From: Ptiloglossa arizonensis
Lineage: Eukaryota; Arthropoda; Insecta; Hymenoptera; Colletidae
DNA: 64,000 nt
Assembly (NCBI RefSeq): GCF_051014685.1
Contig: NW_027478716.1
Coordinates: forward strand, 591,189 to 655,188
Direction: 5' to 3'
Position numbers and translations under genes: made by a program. The notes under the pieces were generated by a model that worked only from the letters and a program-made list of their open reading frames with translations, was not told the DNA's origin and searched no databases. Of the stretch, positions 1 to 13,019 are shown piece by piece (within the stretch, counting starts at the first letter, position 1; the number at the start of each line of letters is the position of its first letter).

Positions 1-953
1 GCGAACGGATTGACCAATCCGCAAAATTTCTGTTGCATCTGAAAGTAGAAACTCGCCCGATTACAACGGTAGGTGTAGTTTTCCCCTAGGCCGTACTAGT
101 TATTCGTTTCGAGCATCAGAAGTTCGAAAATTTTGAGTTTCTCAAGCGTTTCTTACCTCCAAACGGCCACATCTCGCGAACGGATTGAACAATCCGCAAA
201 ATTTCTGTTGCATCTGAAAGTAGAAACTCGCCCGATTACATCGGTATGCGTGCTATTCCCCTAGGCCGTTCTAGTTATTCGTTTCGAGCATCAGAACTGC
301 GAAAATTTTGAGTTTCTCAAGCGTTTCTTACCTCCAAACTGCCATATCTCGCGAACGGATTGACCAATCCGCAAAATTTCTGTTCCATTTGAAAGTAGAA
401 ACTCGCCCGATTACAATGGTACGCGCACTTTTCCCCTGGGCCGTTCTAGTTATTCGTTTCGTGCATCAGAATTGCGAAAATTTTGAGTTTCTCAAGTGTC
501 TCTTATCTCCAAACTGCCATATCTCGCGAACGGATTGATCAATCCGCAAAATTTCTGTTGCATCTGAAAGTAGAAACTCGCCCGATTACATCGGTACGCG
601 TACTTTTCCCCTAGGCCGTTCTAGTTATTCGTTTCGAGCATCAGAACTGCGAAAATTTTGAGTTTCTCAAGCGTTTCTTACCTCCAAACTGCCACATCTC
701 GCGAACGGATTGACCAATCCGCAAAATTTCTGCTGCATCTGAAAGTAGAAACTCGCCCGATTACAACGGTATGTGTAGTTTTCCCCTAGGCCGTTCCAGT
801 CATTCGTTTCGAGCATCAGAACTGCGACAATTTTGAGTTTCTCAAGCGTTTCTTACTTCCAAACTGCCATATCTCGCGAACGGATCGACCAATCCGCAAA
901 ATTTCTGTTGCATCTGAAAGTAGAAACTCGCCCGATTACATCGCTATGCGTAA
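1..953. repeat. Partial long HOR, tail of a copy entering from the left
   Basis: The first monomers carry rare variants that recur far downstream. The GTACTAG / AGAAGTTCG / GAACAATCC combination at about 80-200 matches 23350-23470, 28960-29065 and 34565-34665. The GTGCTATTCC variant near 250 matches about 24230, 29825 and 35430. The GCGACAATT and CATCGCTATG variants near 825-945 match about 25150-25270, 26375-26490 and 36350-36470. Four monomers present at 23.5-24.2 kb are missing between the first two variant sets here. The segment is therefore a shortened relative of the 32-33 monomer HOR at 22-38 kb. Confidence 0.85.
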
Positions 954-3900
954 TTTTCCCCTAGGCCGATCTAGTTATTCGTTTCGAGCATCAGAACTGC
1001 GAAAATTTTGAGTTTCTCAAGCGTTTCTTACCTCCAAACTGCCACGTCTCGCGAACGGATTGACCAATCCGCCAAATTTCTGTTGCATCTGAAAGTAGAA
1101 ACTCGCCCGATTACAACGGTATGTGTAGTTTTCCCCTAGACCGTTCCAGTTATTCTTTTCGAGCATCAGAACTGCGAAAATTTTGAGTTTCTCAAGCGTT
1201 TCTTACCTCCAAACTGCCATATCTCGCGAACGGATTGACCAATCCGCAAAATTTCTGTTCCATTTGAAAGTAGAAACTCGCCCGATTACAATGGTATGCG
1301 CACTTTTCCCCTGGGCCGTTCTAGTGATTCGTTTCGAGCATCAGTACTGCGAAAATTTTGAGTTTCTCAAGCGTTTCTTATCTCCAAACTGCCATATCTC
1401 GCGAACGGATTGATCAATCCGCAAAATTTCTGTTGCTTCTGAAAGTAGAAACTCGACCGATTACAACGGTATGTGTAGTTTTCCCCTAGACCGTTCCAGT
1501 TATTCTTTTCGAGCATCAGAACTGCGAAAATTTTGAGTTTCTCAAGCGTTTCTTACCTCCAAACTGCCATATCTCGCGAACGGATTGACCAATCCGCAAA
1601 ATTTCTGTTGCATCTTAAAGTAGGGACTCGCCCGATTACAACGGTATGTGTAGTTTTCCCCTAGGCCGTCCCAGTTATTCGTTTCGAATATCAGAACTGC
1701 GAAAATTTCGAGTTTCTCTAGCGTTTCTTACATCCAAACTGCCATATCTCGCGTACGGATTGATCAATCCGCAAAATTTCTGTTGCATCTGAAAGTAGAA
1801 ACTCGCCCGATTACAACGGTATGCGCACTTTTCCCCTAGGCGGTTCTAGTTATTCGTTTCGAGCATCAGAACTGCCAAAATTTTGAGTTTCTCAAGCGTT
1901 TCTTACCTCCAAACTGCCATATCTCGCGAACGGATTGACCAATCCGCAAAATTTCTGTTGCATTTGAAAGTAGAAACTCGCCCGATTACAACGGTATGCG
2001 CACTTTTCCCCTACGCCGTTCTAGTTACTCGTTTCTAGCATCAGAACTGCGAAAATTTTGAGTTTCTCAAGCGTTTCTTACATCCAAACGGCCATATCTC
2101 GCGAACGGATTGACCAATGCGCAAAATTTCTGTTGCATTTGAAAGTAGAAACTCGCCCGATTACAACGGTATGCGCACTTTTCCCCTGGGCCGTTCTAGT
2201 TATTCGTTTCGAGCATCAGAACTGCGAAAATTTTGAGTTTCTAAAGCGTTTCTTATCTCCAAACTGCCATGTCTCGCGAACGGATTGGTCAATCCGCAAA
2301 ATTTCTGTTGCTTGTGAAAGTAGAAACTCGCCCGATTACAACGGTATGTGTAGTTTTCCCCTGGGCCGTCCCAGTTATTCGTTTCGAGCATCAGAACTGC
2401 GAAAATTTCGAGTTTCTCTAGCGTTTCTTACATCCAAACTGCCATATCTCGCGAACGGATTGATCAATCCGCAAAATTTCTGTTGCATCTGAAAGTAGAA
2501 ACTCGCCCGATTACAACGGGATGCGCACTTTTCCCCTAGGCGGTTCTATTTATTCGTTTCGAGCATCAGAACTGCCAAAATTTTGAGTTTCTCAAGCGTT
2601 TCTTACCTCCAAACTGCCATATCTCGCGAACGGATTGACCAATCCGCAAAATTTCTGTTGCATCTGAAAGTAGAAACTCGCCCGATTACAACGGTAGGTG
2701 TAGTTTTCCCCTAGGCCGTTCCAGTTATTCGTTTCGAGCATCAGAACTGCGAAAATTTTGAGTTTCTCAAGCGTTTCTTACCTCCAAACTACCATATCTC
2801 GCGAACGGATTGACCAATCCGCAAAATTTCTGTTGCATCTGAAAGTAGAAACTCGCCCGATTACAACGGTAGGTGTAGCTTTCCCCTAGGCCGTTCTAGT
2901 TATTCGTTTCGAGCATCAGAACTGCGAAAATTTTGAGTTTCTCAAGCGTTTCTTACTTCCAAACTGCCACATCTCGCGAACGGATCGACCAATCCGCAAA
3001 ATTTCTGTTGCATCTGAAAGTAGAAACTCGCCCGATTACAACGGTATGCGCACTTTTCCCCTAGGCGGTTCTAGTTATTCGTTTCGAGCATCAGAACTGC
3101 CAAAATTTTGAGTTTCTCAAGCGTTTCTTACCTCCAAACTGCCATATCTCGCGAACGGATTGACCAATCCGCAAAATTTCTGTTGCATCTGAAAGTAGAA
3201 ACTCGCCCGATTACAACGGTAGGTGTAGTTTTCCCCTAGGCCGTTCCAGTTATTCGTTTCGAGCATCAGAACTTCGAAAATTTTGAGTTTCTCAAGCGTT
3301 CCTTACCTCCAAACTACCATATCTCGCGAACGGATTGACCAATCCGCAAAATTTCTGTTGCATCTGAAAGTAGAATCTCGCTCGATTACAACGGTAGGTG
3401 TAGCTTTCCCCTAGGCCGTTCTAGTTATTCGTTTCGAGCATCAGAACTGCGAAAATTTTGAGTTTCTCAAGCGTTTCTTGCTTCCAAACTGCCACATCTC
3501 GCGAACGGATCGACCAATCCGCAAAATTTCTGTTGCATCTGAAAGTAGAAACTCGCCCGATTAGAACGGTATGCGTACTTTTCCCCTAGGCCGTTCTAGT
3601 TACTCGTTTCTAGCATCAGAACTGCGAAAATTTCGAGTTTCTCAAGCGTTTCTTACATCCAAACTGCCATATCTCGCGAACGGATTGACCGATCCGCAAA
3701 ATTTCTGTTGCATCTGAAAGTAGAAACTCGCCCGATTACAACGGTATGCCCACTTTTCCCCTAGGCCGTTCTAGTTATTCGTTTCAAGCATCAGAACTGC
3801 GCAAATTTTGAGTTTCTCAAGCGTTTCTTACCTTCAAACTGCCATATCTCGCGAACGGAACGTTCAATCCGCAAAATTTCCGTTGCATCTGAAAGTAGAC

Positions 3901-6028
3901 ACTCGCCCGATTACAACGGTATGCGTACTTCTCCCCTAGGCCGTTGTAGTCATACGTTTCGAGCATCAGAACTGCGAAAATTTCGAGTATCTGAAGCGTT
4001 TCTTGCATCCAAACTGCCATATCTCGCGAACGGATTGACCGATCCGCAATATTTCTGTTGCATCTTAAAGTAGAAACTCGCCCGATAACAATGGTATGCC
4101 CACTTTTCCCCTAGGCCGTTCTAGTTATTCGTTTCGAGCGTCAGAACTGCGAAAATTTTGAGTTTCTCAAGCGTTTCTTACATCCAAACGGCCATATCTC
4201 GCGAACGGATTGACCAATCCGCAAAATTTCTGTTGCATTTGAAAGTAGAAGCTCGCCCGATTACAACGGCATGCGCACTTTTCCCCTACGCATTTCTAGT
4301 TACTCGTTTCTAGCATCAGAACTGCGAAAATTTTGAGTTTCTCAAGCGTTTCTTACCTCCAAACTGCCATATCTCGCGAACGGATTGACCAATCTGCAAA
4401 ATTTCTGTTGCTTCTGAAAGTAGAAACTAGCCCGATTACAACGGTATGCGCACTTTTCCCCTAGGCCGTTCTAGTTATTCGTTTCGAGCATCAGAACTGC
4501 GAAAATTTTGAGTTTCTCAAGTGTTTCTTACATCCAAACGGCCATATCTCGCGAACGGATTGACCAATCCGCAAAATTTCTGTTGCATTTGAAAGTAGAA
4601 ACTCGCCCGATTACAACGGTATGCGCACTTTTCCCCTGGGCCGTTCTAGTTATTCGTTTCGAGCATCAGAACTGCGAAAATTTTGAGTTTCTAAAGCGTT
4701 TCTTATCTCCAAACTGCCATGTCTCGCGAACGGATTGGTCAATCCGCAAAATTTCTGTTGCTTGTGAAAGTAGAAACTCGCCCGATTACAACGGTATGCG
4801 TACTTCTCCCCTAGGCCGTTCTAGTCATTCGTTTCGAGCATCAGAACTGCGAAAATTTTGAGTTTCTCAAGCGTTTCTTATCTCCAAACTGCCATATCTC
4901 GCGAACGGATTGACCGATCCGCAAAATTTCTGTTGCATCTTAAAGTAGAATCTCGCCCGATTACAATGGTATGCCCACTTTTCCCCTAGGCCGTTCTAGT
5001 TATTCGTTTCGAGTTTCAGAACTGCGAAAATTTTGAGTTTCTCAAGCGTTTCTTACATCCAAACGGCCATATCTCGCGAACGGATTGACCAATCCGCAAA
5101 ATTTCTGTTGCATTTGAAAGTAGAAACTCGCCCGATTACAACGGTATGCGCACTTATCCCCTACGCCGTTCTAGTTACTCGTTTCTAGCATCAGAACTGC
5201 GAAAATTTTGAGTTTCTCAAGCGTTTCTTACCTCCAAACTGCCATATCTCGCGAACGGATTGACCAATCTGCAAAATTTCTGTTGCTTCTGAAAGTAGAA
5301 ACTAGCCCGATTACAACGGTATGCGCACTTTTCCCCTAGGCCGTTCTGGTTATTCGTTTCGAGCATCAGAACTGCGAAAATTTTGAGTTTCTCAAGCGTT
5401 TCTTACATCCAAACGGCCATATCTCGCGAACGGATTGACCAATGCGCAAAATTTCTGTTGCATTTGAAAGTAGAAACTCGCCCGATTACAACGGTATGCG
5501 CACTTTTCCCCTGGGCCGTTCTAGTTATTCGTTTCGAGCATCAGAACTGCGAAAATTTTGAGTTTTTAAAGCGTTTCTTATCTCCAAACTGCCATGTCTC
5601 GCGAACGGATTGGTCAATCCGCAAAATTTCTGTTGCTTGTGAAAGTAGAAACTCGCCCGATTACAACGGTGTGTGTAGTTTTCCCCTGGGCCGTCCCAGT
5701 TATTCGTTTCGTGCATCAGAACTGCGAAAATTTCGAGTTTCTCTAGCGTTTCTTACATCCAAACTGCCATATCTCGCGAACGGATTGGTCAATCCGCAAA
5801 ATTTCAGTTGCACCTGAAAGTAGAAACTCGCCCGATTACAACGGTATGCGCACTTTTCCCCTAGGCGGTTCTATTTATTCGTTTCGAGCATCAGAACTGC
5901 CAAAATTTTGAGTTTCTCAAGCGTTTCTTACCTCCAAACTGCCATATCTCGCGAACGGATTGACCAATCCGCAAAATTTCTGTTGCATCTGAAAGTAGAA
6001 ACTCGCCCGATTACAACGGTAGGTGTAG
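954..6028. repeat. 29-monomer HOR (5,075 bp), copy 1
   Basis: Bases from 954 match bases from 6029 onward at a constant offset of 5,075 bp (29 x 175), falling to 5,074 after a one-base deletion near 7260. Inside this copy there is a 3-monomer (525-bp) duplication near 2530-3580, marked by GGCGGTTCT with ACTGCCAAAA, then CTACCATATC, then GTGTAGCTTT. There is also a 5-monomer (875-bp) duplication near 4080-5720, marked by CAATGGTATGCCC and AATCTGCAAA. All is satellite, with no gene. Confidence 0.9.
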
Positions 6029-9000
6029 TTTTCCCCTAGGCCGATCTAGTTATTCGTTTCGAGCATCAGAACTGCGAAAATTTTGAGTTTCTCAAGCGTT
6101 TCTTACCTCCAAACTGCCACGTCTCGCGAACGGATTGACCAATCCGCCAAATTTCTGTTGCATCTGAAAGTAGAAACTCGCCCGATTACAACGGTATGTG
6201 TAGTTTTCCCCTAGACCGTTCCAGTTATTCTTTTCGAGCATCAGAACTGCGAAAATTTTGAGTTTCTCAAGCGTTTCTTACCTCCAAACTGCCATATCTC
6301 GCGAACGGATTGACCAATCCGCAAAATTTCTGTTCCATTTGAAAGTAGAAACTCGCCCGATTACAATGGTATGCGCACTTTTCCCCTGGGCCGTTCTAGT
6401 GATTCGTTTCGAGCATCAGTACTGCGAAAATTTTGAGTTTCTCAAGCGTTTCTTATCTCCAAACTGCCATATCTCGCGAACGGATTGATCAATCCGCAAA
6501 ATTTCTGTTGCTTCTGAAAGTAGAAACTCGACCGATTACAACGGTATGTGTAGTTTTCCCCTAGACCGTTCCAGTTATTCTTTTCGAGCATCAGAACTGC
6601 GAAAATTTTGAGTTTCTCAAGCGTTTCTTACCTCCAAACTGCCATATCTCGCGAACGGATTGACCAATCCGCAAAATTTCTGTTGCATCTTAAAGTAGGG
6701 ACTCGCCCGATTACAACGGTATGTGTAGTTTTCCCCTAGGCCGTCCCAGTTATTCGTTTCGAATATCAGAACTGCGAAAATTTCGAGTTTCTCTAGCGTT
6801 TCTTACATCCAAACTGCCATATCTCGCGTACGGATTGATCAATCCGCAAAATTTCTGTTGCATCTGAAAGTAGAAACTCGCCCGATTACAACGGTATGCG
6901 CACTTTTCCCCTAGGCGGTTCTAGTTATTCGTTTCGAGCATCAGAACTGCCAAAATTTTGAGTTTCTCAAGCGTTTCTTACCTCCAAACTGCCATATCTC
7001 GCGAACGGATTGACCAATCCGCAAAATTTCTGTTGCATTTGAAAGTAGAAACTCGCCCGATTACAACGGTATGCGCACTTTTCCCCTACGCCGTTCTAGT
7101 TACTCGTTTCTAGCATCAGAACTGCGAAAATTTTGAGTTTCTCAAGCGTTTCTTACATCCAAACGGCCATATCTCGCGAACGGATTGACCAATGCGCAAA
7201 ATTTCTGTTGCATTTGAAAGTAGAAACTCGCCCGATTACAACGGTATGCGCACTTTTCCCTGGGCCGTTCTAGTTATTCGTTTCGAGCATCAGAACTGCG
7301 AAAATTTTGAGTTTCTAAAGCGTTTCTTATCTCCAAACTGCCATGTCTCGCGAACGGATTGGTCAATCCGCAAAATTTCTGTTGCTTGTGAAAGTAGAAA
7401 CTCGCCCGATTACAACGGTATGTGTAGTTTTCCCCTGGGCCGTCCCAGTTATTCGTTTCGAGCATCAGAACTGCGAAAATTTCGAGTTTCTCTAGCGTTT
7501 CTTACATCCAAACTGCCATATCTCGCGAACGGATTGATCAATCCGCAAAATTTCTGTTGCATCTGAAAGTAGAAACTCGCCCGATTACAACGGTATGCGC
7601 ACTTTTCCCCTAGGCGGTTCTATTTATTCGTTTCGAGCATCAGAACTGCCAAAATTTTGAGTTTCTCAAGCGTTTCTTACCTCCAAACTGCCATATCTCG
7701 CGAACGGATTGACCAATCCGCAAAATTTCTGTTGCATCTGAAAGTAGAAACTCGCCCGATTACAACGGTAGGTGTAGTTTTCCCCTAGGCCGTTCCAGTT
7801 ATTCGTTTCGAGCATCAGAACTGCGAAAATTTTGAGTTTCTCAAGCGTTTCTTACCTCCAAACTACCATATCTCGCGAACGGATTGACCAATCCGCAAAA
7901 TTTCTGTTGCATCTGAAAGTAGAAACTCGCCCGATTACAACGGTAGGTGTAGCTTTCCCCTAGGCCGTTCTAGTTATTCGTTTCGAGCATCAGAACTGCG
8001 AAAATTTTGAGTTTCTCAAGCGTTTCTTACTTCCAAACTGCCACATCTCGCGAACGGATCGACCAATCCGCAAAATTTCTGTTGCATCTGAAAGTAGAAA
8101 CTCGCCCGATTACAACGGTATGCGCACTTTTCCCCTAGGCGGTTCTAGTTATTCGTTTCGAGCATCAGAACTGCCAAAATTTTGAGTTTCTCAAGCGTTT
8201 CTTACCTCCAAACTGCCATATCTCGCGAACGGATTGACCAATCCGCAAAATTTCTGTTGCATCTGAAAGTAGAAACTCGCCCGATTACAACGGTAGGTGT
8301 AGTTTTCCCCTAGGCCGTTCCAGTTATTCGTTTCGAGCATCAGAACTTCGAAAATTTTGAGTTTCTCAAGCGTTCCTTACCTCCAAACTACCATATCTCG
8401 CGAACGGATTGACCAATCCGCAAAATTTCTGTTGCATCTGAAAGTAGAATCTCGCTCGATTACAACGGTAGGTGTAGCTTTCCCCTAGGCCGTTCTAGTT
8501 ATTCGTTTCGAGCATCAGAACTGCGAAAATTTTGAGTTTCTCAAGCGTTTCTTGCTTCCAAACTGCCACATCTCGCGAACGGATCGACCAATCCGCAAAA
8601 TTTCTGTTGCATCTGAAAGTAGAAACTCGCCCGATTAGAACGGTATGCGTACTTTTCCCCTAGGCCGTTCTAGTTACTCGTTTCTAGCATCAGAACTGCG
8701 AAAATTTCGAGTTTCTCAAGCGTTTCTTACATCCAAACTGCCATATCTCGCGAACGGATTGACCGATCCGCAAAATTTCTGTTGCATCTGAAAGTAGAAA
8801 CTCGCCCGATTACAACGGTATGCCCACTTTTCCCCTAGGCCGTTCTAGTTATTCGTTTCAAGCATCAGAACTGCGCAAATTTTGAGTTTCTCAAGCGTTT
8901 CTTACCTTCAAACTGCCATATCTCGCGAACGGAATGTTCAATCCGCAAAATTTCCGTTGCATCTGAAAGTAGACACTCGCCCGATTACAACGGTATGCGT

Positions 9001-11148
9001 ACTTCTCCCCTAGGCCGTTGTAGTCATACGTTTCGAGCATCAGAACTGCGAAAATTTCGAGTTTCTGAAGCGTTTCTTGCATCCAAACTGCCATATCTCG
9101 CGAACGGATTGACCGATCCGCAATATTTCTGTTGCATCTTAAAGTAGAAACTCGCCCGATAACAATGGTATGCCCACTTTTCCCCTAGGCCGTTCTAGTT
9201 ATTCGTTTCAAGCATCAGAACTGCGCAAATTTTGAGTTTCTCAAGCGTTTCTTACCTTCAAACTGCCATATCTCGCGAACGGAATGTTCAATCCGCAAAA
9301 TTTCCGTTGCATCTGAAAGTAGACACTCGCCCGATTACAACGGTATGCGTACTTCTCCCCTAGGCCGTTGTAGTCATACGTTTCGAGCATCAGAACTGCG
9401 AAAATTTCGAGTTTCTGAAGCGTTTCTTGCATCCAAACTGCCATATCTCGCGAACGGATTGACCGATCCGCAATATTTCTGTTGCATCTTAAAGTAGAAA
9501 CTGGCCCGATAACAATGGTATGCCCACTTTTCCCCTAGGCCGTTCTAGTTATTCGTTTCGAGCGTCAGAACTGCGAAAATTTTGAGTTTCTCAAGCGTTT
9601 CTTACATCCAAACGGCCATATCTCGCGAACGGATTGACCAATCCGCAAAATTTCTGTTGCATTTGAAAGTAGAAACTCGCCCGATTACAACGGCATGCGC
9701 ACTTTTCCCCTACGCATTTCTAGTTACTCGTTTCTAGCATCAGAACTGCGAAAATTTTGAGTTTCTCAAGCGTTTCTTACCTCCAAACTGCCATATCTCG
9801 CGAACGGATTGACCAATCTGCAAAATTTCTGTTGCTTCTGAAAGTAGAAACTAGCCCGATTACAACGGTATGCGCACTTTTCCCCTAGGCCGTTCTAGTT
9901 ATTCGTTTCGAGCATCAGAACTGCGAAAATTTTGAGTTTCTCAAGTGTTTCTTACATCCAAACGGCCATATCTCGCGAACGGATTGACCAATCCGCAAAA
10001 TTTATGTTGCATTTGAAAGTAGAAACTCGCCCGATTACAACGGTATGCGCACTTTTCCCCTGGGCCGTTCTAGTTATTCGTTTCGAGCATCAGAACTGCG
10101 AAAATTTTGAGTTTCTAAAGCGTTTCTTATCTCCAAACTGCCATGTCTCGCGAACGGATTGGTCAATCCGCAAAATTTCTGTTGCTTGTGAAAGTAGAAA
10201 CTCGCCCGATTACAACGGTATGCGTACTTCTCCCCTAGGCCGTTCTAGTCATTCGTTTCGAGCATCAGAACTGCGAAAATTTTGAGTTTCTCAAGCGTTT
10301 CTTATCTCCAAACTGCCATATCTCGCGAACGGATTGACCGATCCGCAAAATTTCTGTTGCATCTTAAAGTAGAATCTCGCCCGATTACAATGGTATGCCC
10401 ACTTTTCCCCTAGGCCGTTCTAGTTATTCGTTTCGAGCGTCAGAACTGCGAAAATTTTGAGTTTCTCAAGCGTTTCTTACATCCAAACGGCCATATCTCG
10501 CGAACGGATTGACCAATCCGCAAAATTTCTGTTGCATTTGAAAGTAGAAACTCGCCCGATTACAACGGTATGCGCACTTATCCCCTACGCCGTTCTAGTT
10601 ACTCGTTTCTAGCATCAGAACTGCGAAAATTTTGAGTTTCTCAAGCGTTTCTTACCTCCAAACTGCCATATCTCGCGAACGGATTGACCAATCTGCAAAA
10701 TTTCTGTTGCTTCTGAAAGTAGAAACTAGCCCGATTACAACGGTATGCGCACTTTTCCCCTAGGCCGTTCTGGTTATTCGTTTCGAGCATCAGAACTGCG
10801 AAAATTTTGAGTTTCTCAAGCGTTTCTTACATCCAAACGGCCATATCTCGCGAACGGATTGACCAATGCGCAAAATTTCTGTTGCATTTGAAAGTAGAAA
10901 CTCGCCCGATTACAACGGTATGCGCACTTTTCCCCTGGGCCGTTCTAGTTATTCGTTTCGAGCATCAGAACTGCGAAAATTTTGAGTTTTTAAAGCGTTT
11001 CTTATCTCCAAACTGCCATGTCTCGCGAACGGATTGGTCAATCCGCAAAATTTCTGTTGCTTGTGAAAGTAGAAACTCGCCCGATTACAACGGTGTGTGT
11101 AGTTTTCCCCTGGGCCGTCCCAGTTATTCGTTTCGTGCATCAGAACTG
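6029..11148. repeat. 29-monomer HOR, copy 2, with gain and loss of monomers
   Basis: This block follows copy 1 variant by variant. It carries a private one-base deletion near 7260 and a private 2-monomer tandem gain at 8817-9516, after which the offset to copy 1 becomes 5,424. At 11148 it switches register: the monomer at about 5724-5898 of copy 1 is absent, and the sequence continues as after 5899. The differences between copies are few scattered substitutions, for example AATGTTC at about 8935 against AACGTTC at about 3860. This indicates a recent duplication. Confidence 0.9.
8817..9516. repeat. 350-bp (2-monomer) tandem duplication inside copy 2
   Basis: Bases 8817-9209 match 9167-9559 at offset 350 with one difference seen (ACTCGCC against ACTGGCC near 9503). 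Both copies carry the unusual GGAATGTTC and CATACGTTTC variants. Copy 1 of the 5,075-bp unit has this dimer only once, at about 3740-4090, so the gain came after the larger duplication. Confidence 0.85.
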
Positions 11149-11444
11149 CCAAAATTTTGAGTTTCTCAAGCGTTTCTTACCTCCAAACTGCCATATCTCG
11201 CGAACGGATTGACCAATCCGCAAAATTTCTGTTGCATCTGAAAGTAGAAACTCGCCCGATTACAACGGTAGGTGTAGTTTTCCCCTAGGCCGTTCCAGTT
11301 ATTCGTTTCGAGCATCAGAACTGCGAAAATTTTGAGTTTCTCAAGCGTTTCTTACCTCCAAACTACCATATCTCGCGAACGGATTGACCAATCCGCAAAA
11401 TTTCTGTTGCATCTGAAAGTAGAAACTCGCCCGATTACAACGGT
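11149..11444. repeat. Linking monomers between the 29-mer and 9-mer HORs
   Basis: These are ordinary satellite monomers resembling 5893-6030 and 7650-7900 (GGTAGGTGTAG type with CCGTTCCAG, then the CTACCATATC variant). They join the end of the 29-monomer HOR to the 9-monomer HOR. No non-satellite sequence is seen. Confidence 0.7.
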
Positions 11445-13019
11445 AGGTGTAGCTTTCCCCTAGGCCGTTCTAGTTATTCGTTTCGAGCATCAGAACTGCG
11501 AAAATTTTGAGTTTCTCAAGCGTTTCTTACTTCCAAACTGCCACATCTCGCGAACGGATCGACCAATCCGCAAAATTTCTGTTGCATCTGAAAGTAGAAA
11601 CTCGCCCGATTACAACGGTATGCGTACTTTTCCCCTAGGCCGTTCTAGTTACTCGTTTCTAGCATCAGAACTGCGAAAATTTCGAGTTTCTCAAGCGTTT
11701 CTTACATCCAAACTGCCATATCTCGCGAACGGATTGACCGATCCGCAAAATTTCTGTTGCATCTGAAAGTAGAAACTCGCCCGATTACAACGGTAGGTGT
11801 AGTTTTCCCCTAGGCCGTTCCAGTTATTCGTTTCGAGCATCAGAACTGCGAAAATTTTGAGTTTCTCAAGCGTTTCTTACCTCCAAACTGCCATATCTCG
11901 CGAACGGATTGACCAATCCGCAAAATTTCTGTTGCATCTGAAAGTAGAAACTCGCCCGATTACAACGGTAGGTGTAGTTTTCCCCTAGGCCGTTCCAGTT
12001 ATTCGTTTCGAGCATCAGAACTGCGAAAATTTTGAGTTTCTCAAGCGTTTCTTACCTCCAAACTACCATATCTCGCGAACGGATTGACCAATCCGCAAAA
12101 TTTCTGTTGCATCTGAAAGTAGAAACTCGCCCGATTACAACGGTATGCCCACTTTTCCCCTAGGCCGTTCTAGTTATTCGTTTCAAGCATCAGAACTGCG
12201 CAAATTTTGAGTTTCTCAAGCGTTTCTTACCTTCAAACTGCCATATCTCGCGAACGGAACGATCAATCCGCAAAATTTCTGTTGCATCTGAAAGTAGACA
12301 CTCGCCCGATTACAACGGTATGCGTACTTCACCCCTAGGCCGTTGTAGTCATACGTTTCGAGCATCAGAACTGCGAAAATTTCGAGTTTCTGAAGCGTTT
12401 CTTGCATCCAAACTGCCATATCTCGCGAACGGATTGATCAATCCGCAAAATTTCTGTTGCATCTGAAAGTAGACACTCGCCCGATTACAACGGTATGCGC
12501 ACTTTTACCCTAGACGGTTCTAGTTATTCGTTTCAAGCATCAGAACTGCGCAAATTTTGAGTTTCTCAAGCGTTTCTTACCTTCAAACTGCCATATCTCG
12601 CGAACGGATTGACCGATCCGCAAAATTTCTGTTGCATCTGAAAGTAGAAACTCGCCCGACTTCAACGGTATGTGTAGTTTTCCCCTAGGCCGTTCCAGTT
12701 ATTCGTTTCGAGCATCAGAACTGCGAAAATTTTGAGTTTCTCACGCGTTTCTTACCTCCAAACTGCCATATCTCGCGAACGGATTGATCAATCCGCAAAA
12801 TTTCTGTTGCATCTGAAAGTAGACACTCGCCCGATTACAACGGTATGCGCACTTTTACCCTAGACGGTTCTAGTTATTCGTTTCAAGCATCAGAACTGCG
12901 CAAATTTTGAGTTTCTCAAGCGTTTCTTACCTTCAAACTGCCATATCTCGCGAACGGATCGACCAATCCGCAAAATTTCTGTTGCATCTGAAAGTAGAAA
13001 CTCGCCCGATTACAACGGT
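11445..13019. repeat. 9-monomer HOR (1,575 bp), copy 1
   Basis: The order of tag variants is GGTGTAGC, GCGTAC, GGTGTAG, GGTGTAG, GCCCAC, GCGTACTTCACC, GCGCACTTTTACC, TGTGTAG, GCGCACTTTTACC. The rare CTTCACCCC marks the unit at 12327 and recurs at 13902, exactly 1,575 bp on. The phase chosen for the unit boundary is arbitrary. Confidence 0.88.

Noticed and set aside
2058..2492. Recurring plus-strand frames of 76-144 codons beginning MSFSSVSY and similar
   Set aside because: They recur because the DNA recurs. Their ends fall at repeat stop codons, and neighbouring monomers of the same family have the frame broken. They are repeat shadows, not genes.
8817..9516. Assembly artefact as an explanation for exact or near-exact duplications (also 17304-18703 and 55156-60819)
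   Set aside because: Not excluded, but not preferred. Most duplicate pairs carry private substitutions or indels, which a simple assembly duplication would not create. The 700-bp and 2.87-kb pairs, in which I saw no differences, remain the most exposed to this doubt.
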